Assembly: GCF_001625565.1 (NCBI RefSeq)
Contig: NZ_AUXS01000011.1
Coordinates: 124,001 to 188,000, forward strand
Reading direction: 5' to 3'
Length of the DNA: 64,000 nucleotides
DNA from: Pseudoalteromonas luteoviolacea NCIMB 1944
GTDB taxonomy: Bacteria > Pseudomonadota > Gammaproteobacteria > Enterobacterales > Alteromonadaceae
Part shown: one piece after another, positions 46,176 to 55,922 of the stretch
How the letters are laid out: each line of letters starts with the position of its first letter
Numbering within the stretch: position 1 is the stretch's first letter
Notes under the pieces: generated by a model
The model's database searches: none
Seen by the model: only the letters and a program-made list of their open reading frames with translations
What the model was told of the DNA's origin: nothing
Position numbers and translations under genes: made by a program

Positions 46176-47972
46176 CTATTGCTGCGCTTCAAAAACGAGA
46201 TTAAAGCTCACCGGCACGGCGTAACTGATCACAGATAAATTCGCCAGAGTTTTAAGCGTTTCAATGCCTGACTCCAAGCCAAAGTCTGTTACGTCTAGTA
46301 CGATGGGGGTTAGGCTTTGCACCAAAATTTTATTATTCGCAAGGCGTCGAATTACGACATTCGCGTTAACTTCTTTTATGACGCCTGAAAGATTTAGCGT
46401 GGCTGAGATAGATTGTTTTTCAGTGCTGCCAACAGGGAGTGCAACTAACGCAGCATAGTCAATAGAGAGTAGGGCTTCGGCGGTTGGGAATGACTCTGTA
46501 TCGAATAAAAATTCTTTCATTCTGCCATCACGGGTATCGTTACCGGTATCAACACTGTTCAGATCAATGGCTAATCTTGCTACCCCTTCAGGTGTAATAC
46601 TGCCGCTGATATTATTAAACGTGTGCGCTTCAACTAGGTGCTGTTTTTTAATCGAGACAAAGTAAAGGCGAGAGCCTTGAGGGTTTAACACAAATGGTTC
46701 GCTTATGGGTGGTGTCTCTGGCGCTGATACTTGAATACTGATTGGATCACTTACCGTACTAATTACCCCGTCACTGACTGTTAAAGTGACATTAAATACA
46801 CCTTCTTCTTCATAAACATAGACAGGGCTTGGCTCGCTTGAAGTCTGTCCGTTGCCAAAGTTCCAGCTAAAAGTCAGGGGATCGCCGTCTAAATCTGAGG
46901 ATTCACCGCTGTCAAAGCTTACCGATAAAGGGTAGTCACCTGCTACCACAGAGGCCGATGCAATCGCTGATGGCGCGTGATTAATATCGCCGTCTAGCGA
47001 GCATAAACCGCCGAGGGATGGTGTGGTTGGGGTGTCATTTTCTTGCGCCTTTTGCGCATTAAAACCAAAATTTAAACTTTGACCAGGGTTGATTGTGCCA
47101 TTGTAATTTTCATTGATTACTTCATAAGGGTTATTTCCACTGTGGCGACCATGCCAAACCCCAGTCAACTTGGTGTTATCTGAAAAAGCCATGAGCACTT
47201 TCCAGTTTGAAATGGCAACAGCTTCAGTATTGGTGATGGTAACTTTGCCACGAAAGCCTGAGATCCACTCTTGTTCAACTTCAAAAGTACATTGCGCTGA
47301 CTCTGGCTGAGCGTCACTAATCGTGACTTGAATCGGAGCAGCGGGATAGTCTTTTGTACCATCACTGATAGTCAATAAAACAGAGTAAGCCCCAGCTTGC
47401 TCAAAGATATGCTGGGGGTTTATGTCATTTGAACTGTGTCCATCACCAAAATCCCAGCGATAACTTACATTGTCTGACGGTAAATTTGTCGCTTCGCTGG
47501 TAAAGTTGATTGTTGCGGGGGCTGTGCCTTGATTTTCAGACGCTGACGCCACAACCTTCACGTTATCATTTGGTGAGCTTCCCTCACAAATACCAAATAA
47601 CCTTGGTGTAGTAGCGTCCTGTCCGTCACTTTTTTTGACGTTAAAGCCAAACGATTTGGACGAACTCGGATTGATAGTGTTGTTCCAGCTCAGGTTTTTA
47701 AATTGATATGGACTGTTACCGCTCAGTTGGGCTCGCCAAGCATTATTGATTGACTCACCGTGAATAAATTCTAACCCCACTTCCCAGCCATTGATGGCGG
47801 ACTCAGTGTTGTTATACACGGTAACTTCTGCGGTATAGCCACTTTGCCACTCATTTTTAACCTTGAACTCGCATTGCGCAGCCAAGCCGTGTATGGGATG
47901 TCCCAAAGCCATTAGGCAGAGACCGATTTTTAAAAATCGGTGCTGCTTGCTATTGTATCTATGTTGTCTCAT
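46176..47972 (-). CDS. Secreted double-CBM2, double-PKD, YceI-like domain protein
   Basis: 598 residues from the ATG at 47972, preferred because GGGGAA lies 6 nt upstream and a clean signal peptide follows (ending GLAA); the open frame continues upstream to 48152 without support. Order: CBM2 (~30-135), PKD (~140-215, YRWDFGDGHSS), CBM2 (~222-320), PKD (~325-410, FSWNFGNGQTS), YceI-like domain (~420-598). The YceI part is homologous to that in the next gene (both have VSIKKxHxxE, LAIDLNSxxTG, DxRxxRxxxxLFxT). CBM2-YceI fusions known in Cellvibrio and Saccharophagus have been linked to oxidative polysaccharide breakdown. First gene of the three-gene operon. Confidence 0.85.
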   Translation of the reverse strand: MRQHRYNSKQHRFLKIGLCLMALGHPIHGLAAQCEFKVKNEWQSGYTAEVTVYNNTESAINGWEVGLEFIHGESINNAWRAQLSGNSPYQFKNLSWNNTINPSSSKSFGFNVKKSDGQDATTPRLFGICEGSSPNDNVKVVASASENQGTAPATINFTSEATNLPSDNVSYRWDFGDGHSSNDINPQHIFEQAGAYSVLLTISDGTKDYPAAPIQVTISDAQPESAQCTFEVEQEWISGFRGKVTITNTEAVAISNWKVLMAFSDNTKLTGVWHGRHSGNNPYEVINENYNGTINPGQSLNFGFNAQKAQENDTPTTPSLGGLCSLDGDINHAPSAIASASVVAGDYPLSVSFDSGESSDLDGDPLTFSWNFGNGQTSSEPSPVYVYEEEGVFNVTLTVSDGVISTVSDPISIQVSAPETPPISEPFVLNPQGSRLYFVSIKKQHLVEAHTFNNISGSITPEGVARLAIDLNSVDTGNDTRDGRMKEFLFDTESFPTAEALLSIDYAALVALPVGSTEKQSISATLNLSGVIKEVNANVVIRRLANNKILVQSLTPIVLDVTDFGLESGIETLKTLANLSVISYAVPVSFNLVFEAQQ

Positions 47973-48526
47973 GAAAATTCCCCGAAACATTGCCATTTGA
48001 CATGTTATTTCCTTGCTGCTCATCGCTGAATAAGCGAACGACCAGATCTCACAGGCGGCAATAGCTAGCGCAATACTCAGGTATAATGAAAAACCAAGGG
48101 TTGGGGATATGACATGATATGCCATAGGCGTGAATACCGATCGGCTACGCAACGCGCATACAAACCAGAAGTATGCACATTGTCAGCAATATAAGCGTTG
48201 GCATTCAGCAACCCCGCTATCTTAGTTTTCACCTTAGACCGGAAGCTTTGCGTCCCTTTCTTTCAAAAGGTTTGCTATTTTAAGCCTGTTAAAGCAAGTT
48301 AGCTTAAAAGCGCAATAACCGCAAAGCCCCAACTGCAACTTTCACAGTATTTGCACATTTCATCTTGATATACCCAAACAAAAGGGATTCTGTGAGACTT
48401 CTCTGTCTACAACCATATGATTTACTTAAAAGTGGCAAAACTGCATTGTGGATTCTACGCTTAGGTGTTGTCTCTATTTAATTCCTGATAATTCAAGGTC
48501 GGTTAGTTTATTAACAAGGGTTGTTT
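47973..48526. other. 554-bp intergenic region between the divergent redox operon and helicase gene
   Basis: No gene called. The in-frame upstream extension of the CBM2-YceI gene (to 48152) holds no signal or domain. The promoters of both flanking genes must be here, but no clear boxes were found. Confidence 0.5.
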
Positions 48527-51500
48527 ATGACGGTTGAGCAAAAATTGGAAAGTGCACGTCTGGAGTTACTTGATATGGGGCTGAGGGCAAACCCACAGCT
48601 AAACTATCGTAGCAATAGCAAAGCGATAGACATCATAGACGAGAAATCTGAGCAAATTTTTGAGTTGCTCGTTGAAAAAGAAAAAACGATGAGCTTTTTA
48701 CCTTTGCCAAAAGCTTATCAAAAAAACATTTCAGACGATGATAAAAGTACTTTTTTTCAATCTGATGATGATACAGAGTTACCACCTCTAGATTTATACT
48801 TGGAACAGCAAAAAGGCGAATCCCGGTTCAATGATAAATACCTTCAAACTGGGTTTATGCCTGCCAAGCTTGATAAAGCACTTTTAAAGCTCGAGGCGGA
48901 TGCGCACACAATGTTGCAAGAACAGGGTATTGAAGTGATGTATTTGGCTCTCGGTTTTTTGCAATGGAACGAACCGTCAAATACACGAGTATCACGATAC
49001 GCGCCTCTAATTCTGGTACCTGTCAAGTTAACCAGATCCTCTGCAAGAGATAGTTTCAAACTTAAATACACAGGAGAAGAGCTTGGTTCCAATCTAACTC
49101 TTGCTGCGAAACTAAGAACTGAATTCAATTTGAAACTCCCTTCATATGCCAACGAAGACACGCTAGAAGCCTATTATCAAGCCGTTGCGGATGCTGTTGC
49201 TAAGCAGTTATCTTGGCGAGTGCACCCAGATAAAATCGGCTTAGGGCTTTTTTCATTCGGAAAGTTCCAAATGTATATGGATTTAGACCAAATTAGCTGG
49301 CCTGAAGGAAAAAAGCCTACTCAGCAGTCGCTAATTAACCGTCTATTGAGCAGTGGTTTTGACTCTGAAATCGTGTTCAACGAAAGTGAGTTGAAGCACC
49401 CAGAAAGACTTCATTTGGTAAAAGATGCTGACTCCAGCCAAATTTCTGCGATTCTCGCAATGAAGTCGAGCTCTGATTTTATTATTCAAGGCCCTCCTGG
49501 CACCGGAAAGTCTCAAACTATTACCAATATCATTGCAGAAGCGGTTGCTCTTGGAAAAAAAGTACTATTTGTAGCCCAAAAAATGGCGGCATTAGAGGTA
49601 GTCAAGACTAGGCTAGATGAAGCCCATCTAGGGTTTGCGGTTCTTGAACTGCATAGTCACAAAAGCACAAAAAAAGCAGTACTAACTTCAATTTCTAAAT
49701 CTCTTCAGCAAGGTAAACCCCAGATTGTTGATAGAGACCGAGAGTTAACAGAGCTTACGACCACCAAGTCTTTACTGGATTCTTATGCAAAAGAAGTACG
49801 AATACCCATTCTTAAAAGCAAAATTAACTACATAGGCGCTCTCGGTAAACTAATGCAACTAGAGGAAAAGCAAACAGGTACACCAATTCCATTAATACCG
49901 TTTAGCGTGTTTTCTAATTGGACTGATGAAACTTACAGCAACGTTTTAAAGATAGTCGATGAATTGACTCTGCAGTTGAAACAACTTGGTGAGCCAGCTA
50001 ACCATCCGTTTTCTATGTCAACACGGAAAGATTTTTCTCCGGCACTACATCAAGAGCTATCTGAAGTGATATTGGCATTGCAAGGAGAGGTGAGCAGGCT
50101 GGCTTCTCAAGGCCAAAAAGTCGCTGACAGCCTTCAGGTCGATATTCCAATATGCTTGAAGACCATATCTAATTTAATTTATACAGCTAATTGGTTATCT
50201 GATGTACCTGATTTACAAGGAGTAAAGGTTGACAATACCGTATGGGTTTCAGACGAGCAGAAGATAACACGCGGATTGGAAATTATGGACAGAACAATTT
50301 CGCTTAAAAAGAAAGTTGAAGCGGAGTTTATTTTGGCTGTGTTTGATGCTGATTTACTGAGTATTCGAGAAGGGTTGGTAGGAAAAACAGATAAATGGTG
50401 GCGTATTTTTTCTCCAAGCTATCGCAAATCGAAAAATAAGCTGTTTGGTTTGTGGAAAGGGGCTCTGCCCTCTGATCCTGCAAAGTGGTTAATTGCATTG
50501 GACACTGCGTTGGAATACCGGAGCGTAAAATGTGAATTTGATAATTACGCTACTATTTTTTCAAAAGCATTTGGTGCATTGTGGCAGAGTGAGCATTCTG
50601 AGAAAGCCGAACTTCATGGTGTATTTGAGTGGATCAAGAGCTTCTACCAAAAAGTAAAAAGTGGCCAGCTACAGTTGAGACTAGCAAAAGTAATTGATGC
50701 TGGTGTAGATAAACAGTTGTTACTTAGTGATTTAGAAGTTTTGAACAAGCTGCATGGTGAATCCTTACGTCTGAGTGAGCGAATTGTAGAAATAGTCGGG
50801 ATAGATGTGCAAATTGGAGGTTATCAACTTTCGGCTATGAAATTTAGTGATCTACATAATTTGTTGTCGAGTTGGGGAAAGCCTGAGAAGTTATATGAGT
50901 TTGCACGATATAACCAAATTATCGAGGAACTCGAGCAAAAAGAAGCTCAACCTTTAATAAAACTTGCCTACAACTGGAAAGAGTCCCCTGAGTCTTTGCG
51001 ATATATTTTTGAGAAAAGCTACTATCAAGGCTTGGTTGATTATGCATATACCAATTCAATATCCATTCGACAATTTGATAGGGTAAAACATGAGAGGACC
51101 ATCGAGAACTTTAAGCAGGTGGATGAAGGCTGCTTATTCTACGCTCAGGAAAAGCTGGCGAATCAATTGTTTGAACAACTACCCAATAAGAATTCAAAAG
51201 GAGAAATGGAGCTGGTCTTGAGAGAGCTTAGCAAAAAGACTCGCCATATTCCTTTGAGGAGATTACTAAGTGAAGCTGGTAATATTATTCAAAAAATTAA
51301 GCCAATTTTCATGATGAGTCCTATGTCAATAGCGACATATCTCAAGCAAGGTGCGCTTGAATTTGACTTGGTGATTTTTGATGAGGCTAGCCAGATACCT
51401 GCACCTGATGCATTAGGAGCTATGATGCGTGGTAACCAAGTGATTGTTGTTGGTGATAGTAAGCAGATGCCTCCTAACAATTTATTTGGGAAGTCGGTGG

Positions 51501-53299
51501 AGCTTGATGATGAAGAACTAGAAAAAAGTGATACAGCTGAAATAGAGAGTATTCTTGCATTGATGGAATCAAAAGGTGCGCCAAGTCATATGCTTAAGTG
51601 GCACTACCGCTCACGCCATGATTCATTGATAGCCGTTTCAAATGAACAATTTTATAAGAACGAGCTGATTGCTTTTCCAAGTCCTGGGGGTCATCGCGAT
51701 GCAACCGGACTGAAGTTCCACTACTTGCCAGATACTTGGTACGACAAAGGAGGGTCAAGAACCAACACTGGAGAAGTTAATGCCATAGTTGTTGCTGTTC
51801 TAAAACACGCAATGACAAAGCCCCATTTATCACTCGGAATAGTTGCATTTAGTTTGTCTCAGCGTGACGCAATCATTCTCGAGCTTGAAAAAGCGCGTCG
51901 GTTGCACCCAGAAACTGATAGTTTTTTTGATCGTCATAAAACTGGTGATGAGTTTTTTGTTAAGAACTTGGAAAATGTGCAAGGTGATGAGCGAGACGTT
52001 ATCTTCATTAGTATTTGTTATGGAAAGACAAATTCAGGACAGATTAGTCAGAACTTTGGCTTGTTAAATAAGCCAGGGGGAGAGCGGAGACTAAATGTCT
52101 TAATATCAAGAGCTCGACTGTCTATGGAGGTTTTTGCAAACTTTCATGGAAATGAGCTTAAAGTGGATGATAAAAGCCCATTTGGGTTGCGTTCATTGCA
52201 AGCATTTTTAGAATTTGCAGAGTGCAATGTGGTACAGACTAATGTTGGAGGTGAGCAAGGTTTGAATTTTGCTTTTGGCCAAGTAGTACAAGAAGCAATT
52301 CAAAGCATAGGCTATCAAGTTGCAACACGAATTGGAAATCAAGGTTATTTCATTGATTTAGCAATACGTCACCCAAGCCACCCTGAGCAGTTTGTTTTAG
52401 CACTTCAGTATGATGGTGCTGGTTATTTTGAAGCCGTTTCAGCAAGAGATAGGGAACGATTGAGGCAAAGTGTACTTGAGGGGTTAGGGTGGAAATTCGA
52501 ACGCATTTGGTCAACTGACTGGTATAGGGATCCAAAGTCAGAGTTGCAAAGGTTAAAAGTTGTGATTGATGAAGCCATACTTAGTCATGATGCTAATATG
52601 GCCATAATAGAAAGCGATACTACTCAAAAGTTCGAACTGGAGAGTGCATCATCGACTTCTATTGATCCGGAGTATCAAGGAGCGCCTTCTGTCTTACAAC
52701 GAGCTGAAGTTGAGCAAGAGCCTAAATTTGATGCGTGTAATACTCCATATAAAAAAGTTGATTCGTCTGAACTCAATATGCCTAAAGTAGATGATTTTAG
52801 TGCTGTTCCATTGAGTGTGTTGGAGCATGCGATAGAACGAGTTGTTGCAAGTGAGTACCCCATTTTTTCATCCATAGTTGCGAGCCGATTGGCTAATGCC
52901 GCTGGTTTGTCTCGTGTAGGTAGTAAGATAAAGCGAATAGTTGAACAGACAATTAATGGCTTGAATAACAAGAACATTATTCAAAAGGGCGATAAAGGAG
53001 TTTTATGGCCCAACGGAGTATCGACTGTTAAGTTGAGGAATTGGGACGCAACTGATGCCTCAATGAAAAAGTTGGAAAATGTCTCAGATGAAGAGTTAAC
53101 AAATGCATTACTACTGACAGTTAGGGATGCACATGCAATAAACATTTCAGACTCGGCATCTGCTGCACTTGGCCTGCTAGGTTTTCAACGTGCAACAGCT
53201 CAGGCTGTTGAAAGGGTAAATAGATTGGCAATTGAACAATGCAAAAAAGGCGTCCTCATAAGTGAAAATGATCGGTTAAAAATAGCTGTAAGAAGCTGA
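48527..53299 (+). CDS. DUF4011-SF1 helicase-Vsr-like nuclease-DUF3320 protein, probable anti-phage system
   Basis: 1590 residues from the ATG at 48527 (AAGGG upstream; a TTG two codons earlier is less likely). N-terminal DUF4011 (~1-290, QKLESARLELLDMGLRANPQL, then LYLALGFLQW). SF1 helicase/ATPase: Walker A GPPGTGKS at 322-329, Walker B FDEAS with D952-E953, QMPP motif III and a late ENVQGDERDVIF and NVLISRAR. A Vsr/MTES_1575-like endonuclease domain (~1245-1350) has D1277 (FIDLAIRHP) and D1296 (LQYDGAGYF). A C-terminal DUF3320 domain (~1425-1500) follows. This architecture is known from single-gene phage-defence proteins of the Hhe type, a name I hold from memory. It stands alone here between unrelated genes. 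Confidence 0.85.
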   Translation: MTVEQKLESARLELLDMGLRANPQLNYRSNSKAIDIIDEKSEQIFELLVEKEKTMSFLPLPKAYQKNISDDDKSTFFQSDDDTELPPLDLYLEQQKGESRFNDKYLQTGFMPAKLDKALLKLEADAHTMLQEQGIEVMYLALGFLQWNEPSNTRVSRYAPLILVPVKLTRSSARDSFKLKYTGEELGSNLTLAAKLRTEFNLKLPSYANEDTLEAYYQAVADAVAKQLSWRVHPDKIGLGLFSFGKFQMYMDLDQISWPEGKKPTQQSLINRLLSSGFDSEIVFNESELKHPERLHLVKDADSSQISAILAMKSSSDFIIQGPPGTGKSQTITNIIAEAVALGKKVLFVAQKMAALEVVKTRLDEAHLGFAVLELHSHKSTKKAVLTSISKSLQQGKPQIVDRDRELTELTTTKSLLDSYAKEVRIPILKSKINYIGALGKLMQLEEKQTGTPIPLIPFSVFSNWTDETYSNVLKIVDELTLQLKQLGEPANHPFSMSTRKDFSPALHQELSEVILALQGEVSRLASQGQKVADSLQVDIPICLKTISNLIYTANWLSDVPDLQGVKVDNTVWVSDEQKITRGLEIMDRTISLKKKVEAEFILAVFDADLLSIREGLVGKTDKWWRIFSPSYRKSKNKLFGLWKGALPSDPAKWLIALDTALEYRSVKCEFDNYATIFSKAFGALWQSEHSEKAELHGVFEWIKSFYQKVKSGQLQLRLAKVIDAGVDKQLLLSDLEVLNKLHGESLRLSERIVEIVGIDVQIGGYQLSAMKFSDLHNLLSSWGKPEKLYEFARYNQIIEELEQKEAQPLIKLAYNWKESPESLRYIFEKSYYQGLVDYAYTNSISIRQFDRVKHERTIENFKQVDEGCLFYAQEKLANQLFEQLPNKNSKGEMELVLRELSKKTRHIPLRRLLSEAGNIIQKIKPIFMMSPMSIATYLKQGALEFDLVIFDEASQIPAPDALGAMMRGNQVIVVGDSKQMPPNNLFGKSVELDDEELEKSDTAEIESILALMESKGAPSHMLKWHYRSRHDSLIAVSNEQFYKNELIAFPSPGGHRDATGLKFHYLPDTWYDKGGSRTNTGEVNAIVVAVLKHAMTKPHLSLGIVAFSLSQRDAIILELEKARRLHPETDSFFDRHKTGDEFFVKNLENVQGDERDVIFISICYGKTNSGQISQNFGLLNKPGGERRLNVLISRARLSMEVFANFHGNELKVDDKSPFGLRSLQAFLEFAECNVVQTNVGGEQGLNFAFGQVVQEAIQSIGYQVATRIGNQGYFIDLAIRHPSHPEQFVLALQYDGAGYFEAVSARDRERLRQSVLEGLGWKFERIWSTDWYRDPKSELQRLKVVIDEAILSHDANMAIIESDTTQKFELESASSTSIDPEYQGAPSVLQRAEVEQEPKFDACNTPYKKVDSSELNMPKVDDFSAVPLSVLEHAIERVVASEYPIFSSIVASRLANAAGLSRVGSKIKRIVEQTINGLNNKNIIQKGDKGVLWPNGVSTVKLRNWDATDASMKKLENVSDEELTNALLLTVRDAHAINISDSASAALGLLGFQRATAQAVERVNRLAIEQCKKGVLISENDRLKIAVRS

Positions 53300-53409
53300 T
53301 TTTGATTTTTTATTTATCAATGGTTTAAATTAAAATAAGTGCATGCTGGTTTTCTATTACGGTTTAAAAATTAATATGTTGTCAGTGATTTGTTGTCGTT
53401 TTTAATGTT

Positions 53410-54402
53410 ATGATTTTTATATCGTTCCAATTATGTGGGAAGTTGAGTGAAAAAATAATATTTGATACAGATCCTGGGATTGACGATGCGATGGCGCTAC
53501 TTCTAGCGCATGCTTGTCAGGATATTGAAATGATTGGAATTACGACCACTTTTGGCAATGCAAGTATAGAAAACACAACGCGTAATGCGCTTTATTTAAA
53601 ACAAGAGTTTGGTATGCATGCTGAGGTCGCTAAAGGGGTAAACGTACCGCTAGATCAAGTGAAAACAGAGCCTGCAACCCTTGTACATGGTGATAATGGC
53701 TTAGGTAATATTGAATTACCTGATCAAATAAATACACCTCTATCACCACTCATTGCACATGATTTCATTGTTGAAACAATAAAAAAGCAACCGGGAGAAA
53801 TCACCTTAGTTGCGGTAGGTAGACTTACAAATTTAGCCCTAGCAATTGAAAAAGCTCCTGAAATCGGCAAGTTAGTGAAAGAAGTCATCATTATGGGTGG
53901 GGCTTTTGGACATAACGGTCATACGGGTAATCTGACACCGTTTGCCGAAGCGAATGTGTACGGAGATCCTCTTGCCGCAGATATTGTTATCAATGCAGAC
54001 TGGCCAGTCACCATTGTTGGGTTAGATGTGACGCAGCAAACCCAGATGTCAAATGCGTATTTAGAGAAAGTAAGGACGAGCAGCGAAAAGTACGGTCAGT
54101 TTATTTATGACATTACACGTTTTTATGCAAAGTTTTACAATGATGACCTTGGTTTAGATGGATTTTATGTACATGACTCTTCAGCAATCATGTATTTGGT
54201 CGCACCTGAAATTTTTACAACAAAGCAAGGGCACATACGAGTCATAACCGAAGGGCCAGCAAAAGGACATACTTTATTTAAAGGTTCAGATAGGGTTTTT
54301 CCAATTGATGAATGGGCTACAGCACCAAAACAAACCATAGCAATCAACGTGGAGCCCCAAACATTTAATCAGCGTTACTTCGATATCATTTGTGGCAATT
54401 AA
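53410..54402 (+). CDS. Inosine-uridine preferring nucleoside hydrolase (IUNH)
   Basis: 330 residues. The metal and substrate motif DTDPGIDDAMALLLA is near the N-terminus; MGGAFGHNGHTGNLTPFAEANVYGDPLAAD and HDSSAIMYLVAPE (the catalytic/substrate-binding His and Asp) follow. It hydrolyses N-glycosidic bonds of ribonucleosides, releasing base and ribose, with Ca2+. Start uncertain: the ATG at 53410 has no good ribosome site and a TTG at 53443, closer to the conserved sequence, is possible. No signal peptide, so cytoplasmic. The gene lies 110 bp after the helicase; whether nucleoside breakdown has any part in defence is unknown. Confidence 0.9.
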   Translation: MIFISFQLCGKLSEKIIFDTDPGIDDAMALLLAHACQDIEMIGITTTFGNASIENTTRNALYLKQEFGMHAEVAKGVNVPLDQVKTEPATLVHGDNGLGNIELPDQINTPLSPLIAHDFIVETIKKQPGEITLVAVGRLTNLALAIEKAPEIGKLVKEVIIMGGAFGHNGHTGNLTPFAEANVYGDPLAADIVINADWPVTIVGLDVTQQTQMSNAYLEKVRTSSEKYGQFIYDITRFYAKFYNDDLGLDGFYVHDSSAIMYLVAPEIFTTKQGHIRVITEGPAKGHTLFKGSDRVFPIDEWATAPKQTIAINVEPQTFNQRYFDIICGN

Positions 54403-54616
54403 ATTTGTTTTTCGGACTTTGGATTGGTCCGTTTTGGTTGCCAATCTAAGTTCGAAATACTTATTAAAATATAAAAGAGGTAAAATTGGAAAGTCACAAA
54501 TTTATTGCTTGGATAATTTCGTTTTGCTTCACATTTTAATCTACAAAAAATCTCCACATATAGCCGCGATATGCGAGAATTCATGCTAATATGCTTTTAT
54601 TTTCCTTGGTCAGTTT

Positions 54617-54746
54617 TAAAAGTCCCAGTGAAACACTGAGGATTTTTATCTATGACTACAACGTTCTGTGCGATTCTTTTAATTCAAATATGTGAACGCT
54701 ATTTACTGATTGAATATGAATTTGGCGGCTCCGCACCAAAGGGTAA
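54617..54746 (-). pseudogene. Decayed copy of the dipeptidyl peptidase 3' end and its terminator
   Basis: This segment aligns with 55843-55965, the 3' end of the dipeptidyl peptidase IV gene and its downstream region, in the same direction. The minus-strand translation ends GAEPPNSYSISK where the intact gene ends GVEPPKSYVISK. Downstream both have AAAAG-CCC-GTGAAACACTGAGG. Homology stops near 54746. It is a truncated duplicate, or the remains of recombination that left the Ivy-like gene between two partial copies. Confidence 0.7.
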
Positions 54747-54762
54747 ATTATAAAGGTAAGTT

Positions 54763-55260
54763 ATGCGTATCTTGTTGTTTTTATTTGTGGTTTCTTCTCT
54801 ACCTATTAGTGCAAAAACATTCGAGATTAGAGGTTTCAAAAACGCCAGCCAGTTGATTTGGGATGATAATTTCAAATTGCATATAAATGAATTTTTTGGC
54901 AGCAAAAGTAAGCAGTATTTCTGGGCAAATGAAAAAATCTCTGATCAGGTTAAAGCTGGTTTTAGTGGTGCCCCAGATCAAGTAAAAGCTCTTGGTAGTA
55001 ATGCATATATTGTCAGTGCTTGTCGGCATCAATCTTGTGATGAAAAATCAGCTTATATCACAAACGGTGACTTAGAGCTTTTTGCAATCATTGCATACCA
55101 TTGTGAAAATAATTCGGGTGAAATTGAATTTTGCTCAGATGGACAATTGGTTATTTTTTATAAGAATGTCTCTGCCAAGGATTTGTTGAGCAATCACCTT
55201 ATCAACTGGAAAGACGATCATGCGCCTAAGGCTGCGGTCGTATTCGAAAATATAAATTAA
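54763..55260 (+). CDS. Secreted protein resembling inhibitor of vertebrate lysozyme (Ivy)
   Basis: 165 residues, ATG with AAGG upstream. Signal peptide ~1-18 (ending ISA). The segment AYIVSACRHQSCDEKSA resembles the Ivy loop, in which a Cys-bounded CKPHxC segment enters the lysozyme active site; here CRHQSC has the same spacing with a different middle. Another Cys pair follows (CENNSGEIEFC). Overall length fits Ivy. If correct, it would protect peptidoglycan in the periplasm; certainty is modest. It lies between the two dipeptidyl peptidase copies. Confidence 0.5.
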   Translation: MRILLFLFVVSSLPISAKTFEIRGFKNASQLIWDDNFKLHINEFFGSKSKQYFWANEKISDQVKAGFSGAPDQVKALGSNAYIVSACRHQSCDEKSAYITNGDLELFAIIAYHCENNSGEIEFCSDGQLVIFYKNVSAKDLLSNHLINWKDDHAPKAAVVFENIN

Positions 55261-55839
55261 CAGGTTGTTCAGAGTAATTAGGCACGCGTGGTATTTCTAA
55301 TATGCGAGAGTCTAATGGTTAAGGTGGCATGAAGAAGCTTTGGTATTTCGTGCCTCACACCTTAGCAAGTTGCTATATTCATTGAGGTTTAATGTAGCTG
55401 GAAACATTTGTCGTCATTTTGATTTTTTACCGTATAGCAGCCGTTGTAACAAATATAGGTAATTCAAATAATGATAAAGAGCTTCACAATCTTAAAGCCT
55501 AAATTCTTGAAAGAAAACCCTGAAATCGTAATATGTGACATAGGTGATTTTGGTGACTATTTCTATAGCTATTTCAAGGGTGGTAAAAGGCATTATAATT
55601 TATTGACAGTATGAAAAGGCGAAACTTGCAGTGCCCTAAAATTGTCCAAATGTACGGAGGGGATGAGCTAGAAAGAGGTAGATGGTTGTCTTATCCTCCT
55701 CATTAAGTACAAACTTTATATTAGAGCTCTCCAGTTTAGTTCACGGAGTTACTGGCAGATACTACGAAAGGTAGCGTTGCCTAATAAGTAAGATACAGAA
55801 CACTTCTTAATTTAGAAGGCTTTAACACCTTCTAACTAA
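55261..55839. other. Spacer with a short ORF (55471-55614) and no confident gene
   Basis: A 47-codon ORF starting at 55471 (MIKSFTILKPKFLKE...) has AT-rich, coding-like codons but no ribosome site and no family. It could be a truncated gene. The remainder shows no structure. Confidence 0.4.
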
Positions 55840-55880
55840 CTTAAAAGCCCCGGTGAAACACTGAGGCTTTTATATTTGGC
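55840..55880 (-). terminator. Terminator of the dipeptidyl peptidase gene
   Basis: AAAAGCCCCGGTG and the arm CACTGAGGCTTTT form an imperfect stem with A/T tails on both sides. A similar sequence lies at 54617 as part of the decayed copy. Confidence 0.65.
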
Positions 55881-55922
55881 TAAAATGCTCTGTGTGATTC
55901 GTTTAATTAAACTCTGTAAAAG

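Noticed and set aside
47973-48152. Longer N-terminus for the CBM2-YceI protein
   Set aside because: The extension would bury a clear signal peptide and a ribosome site at the internal ATG.
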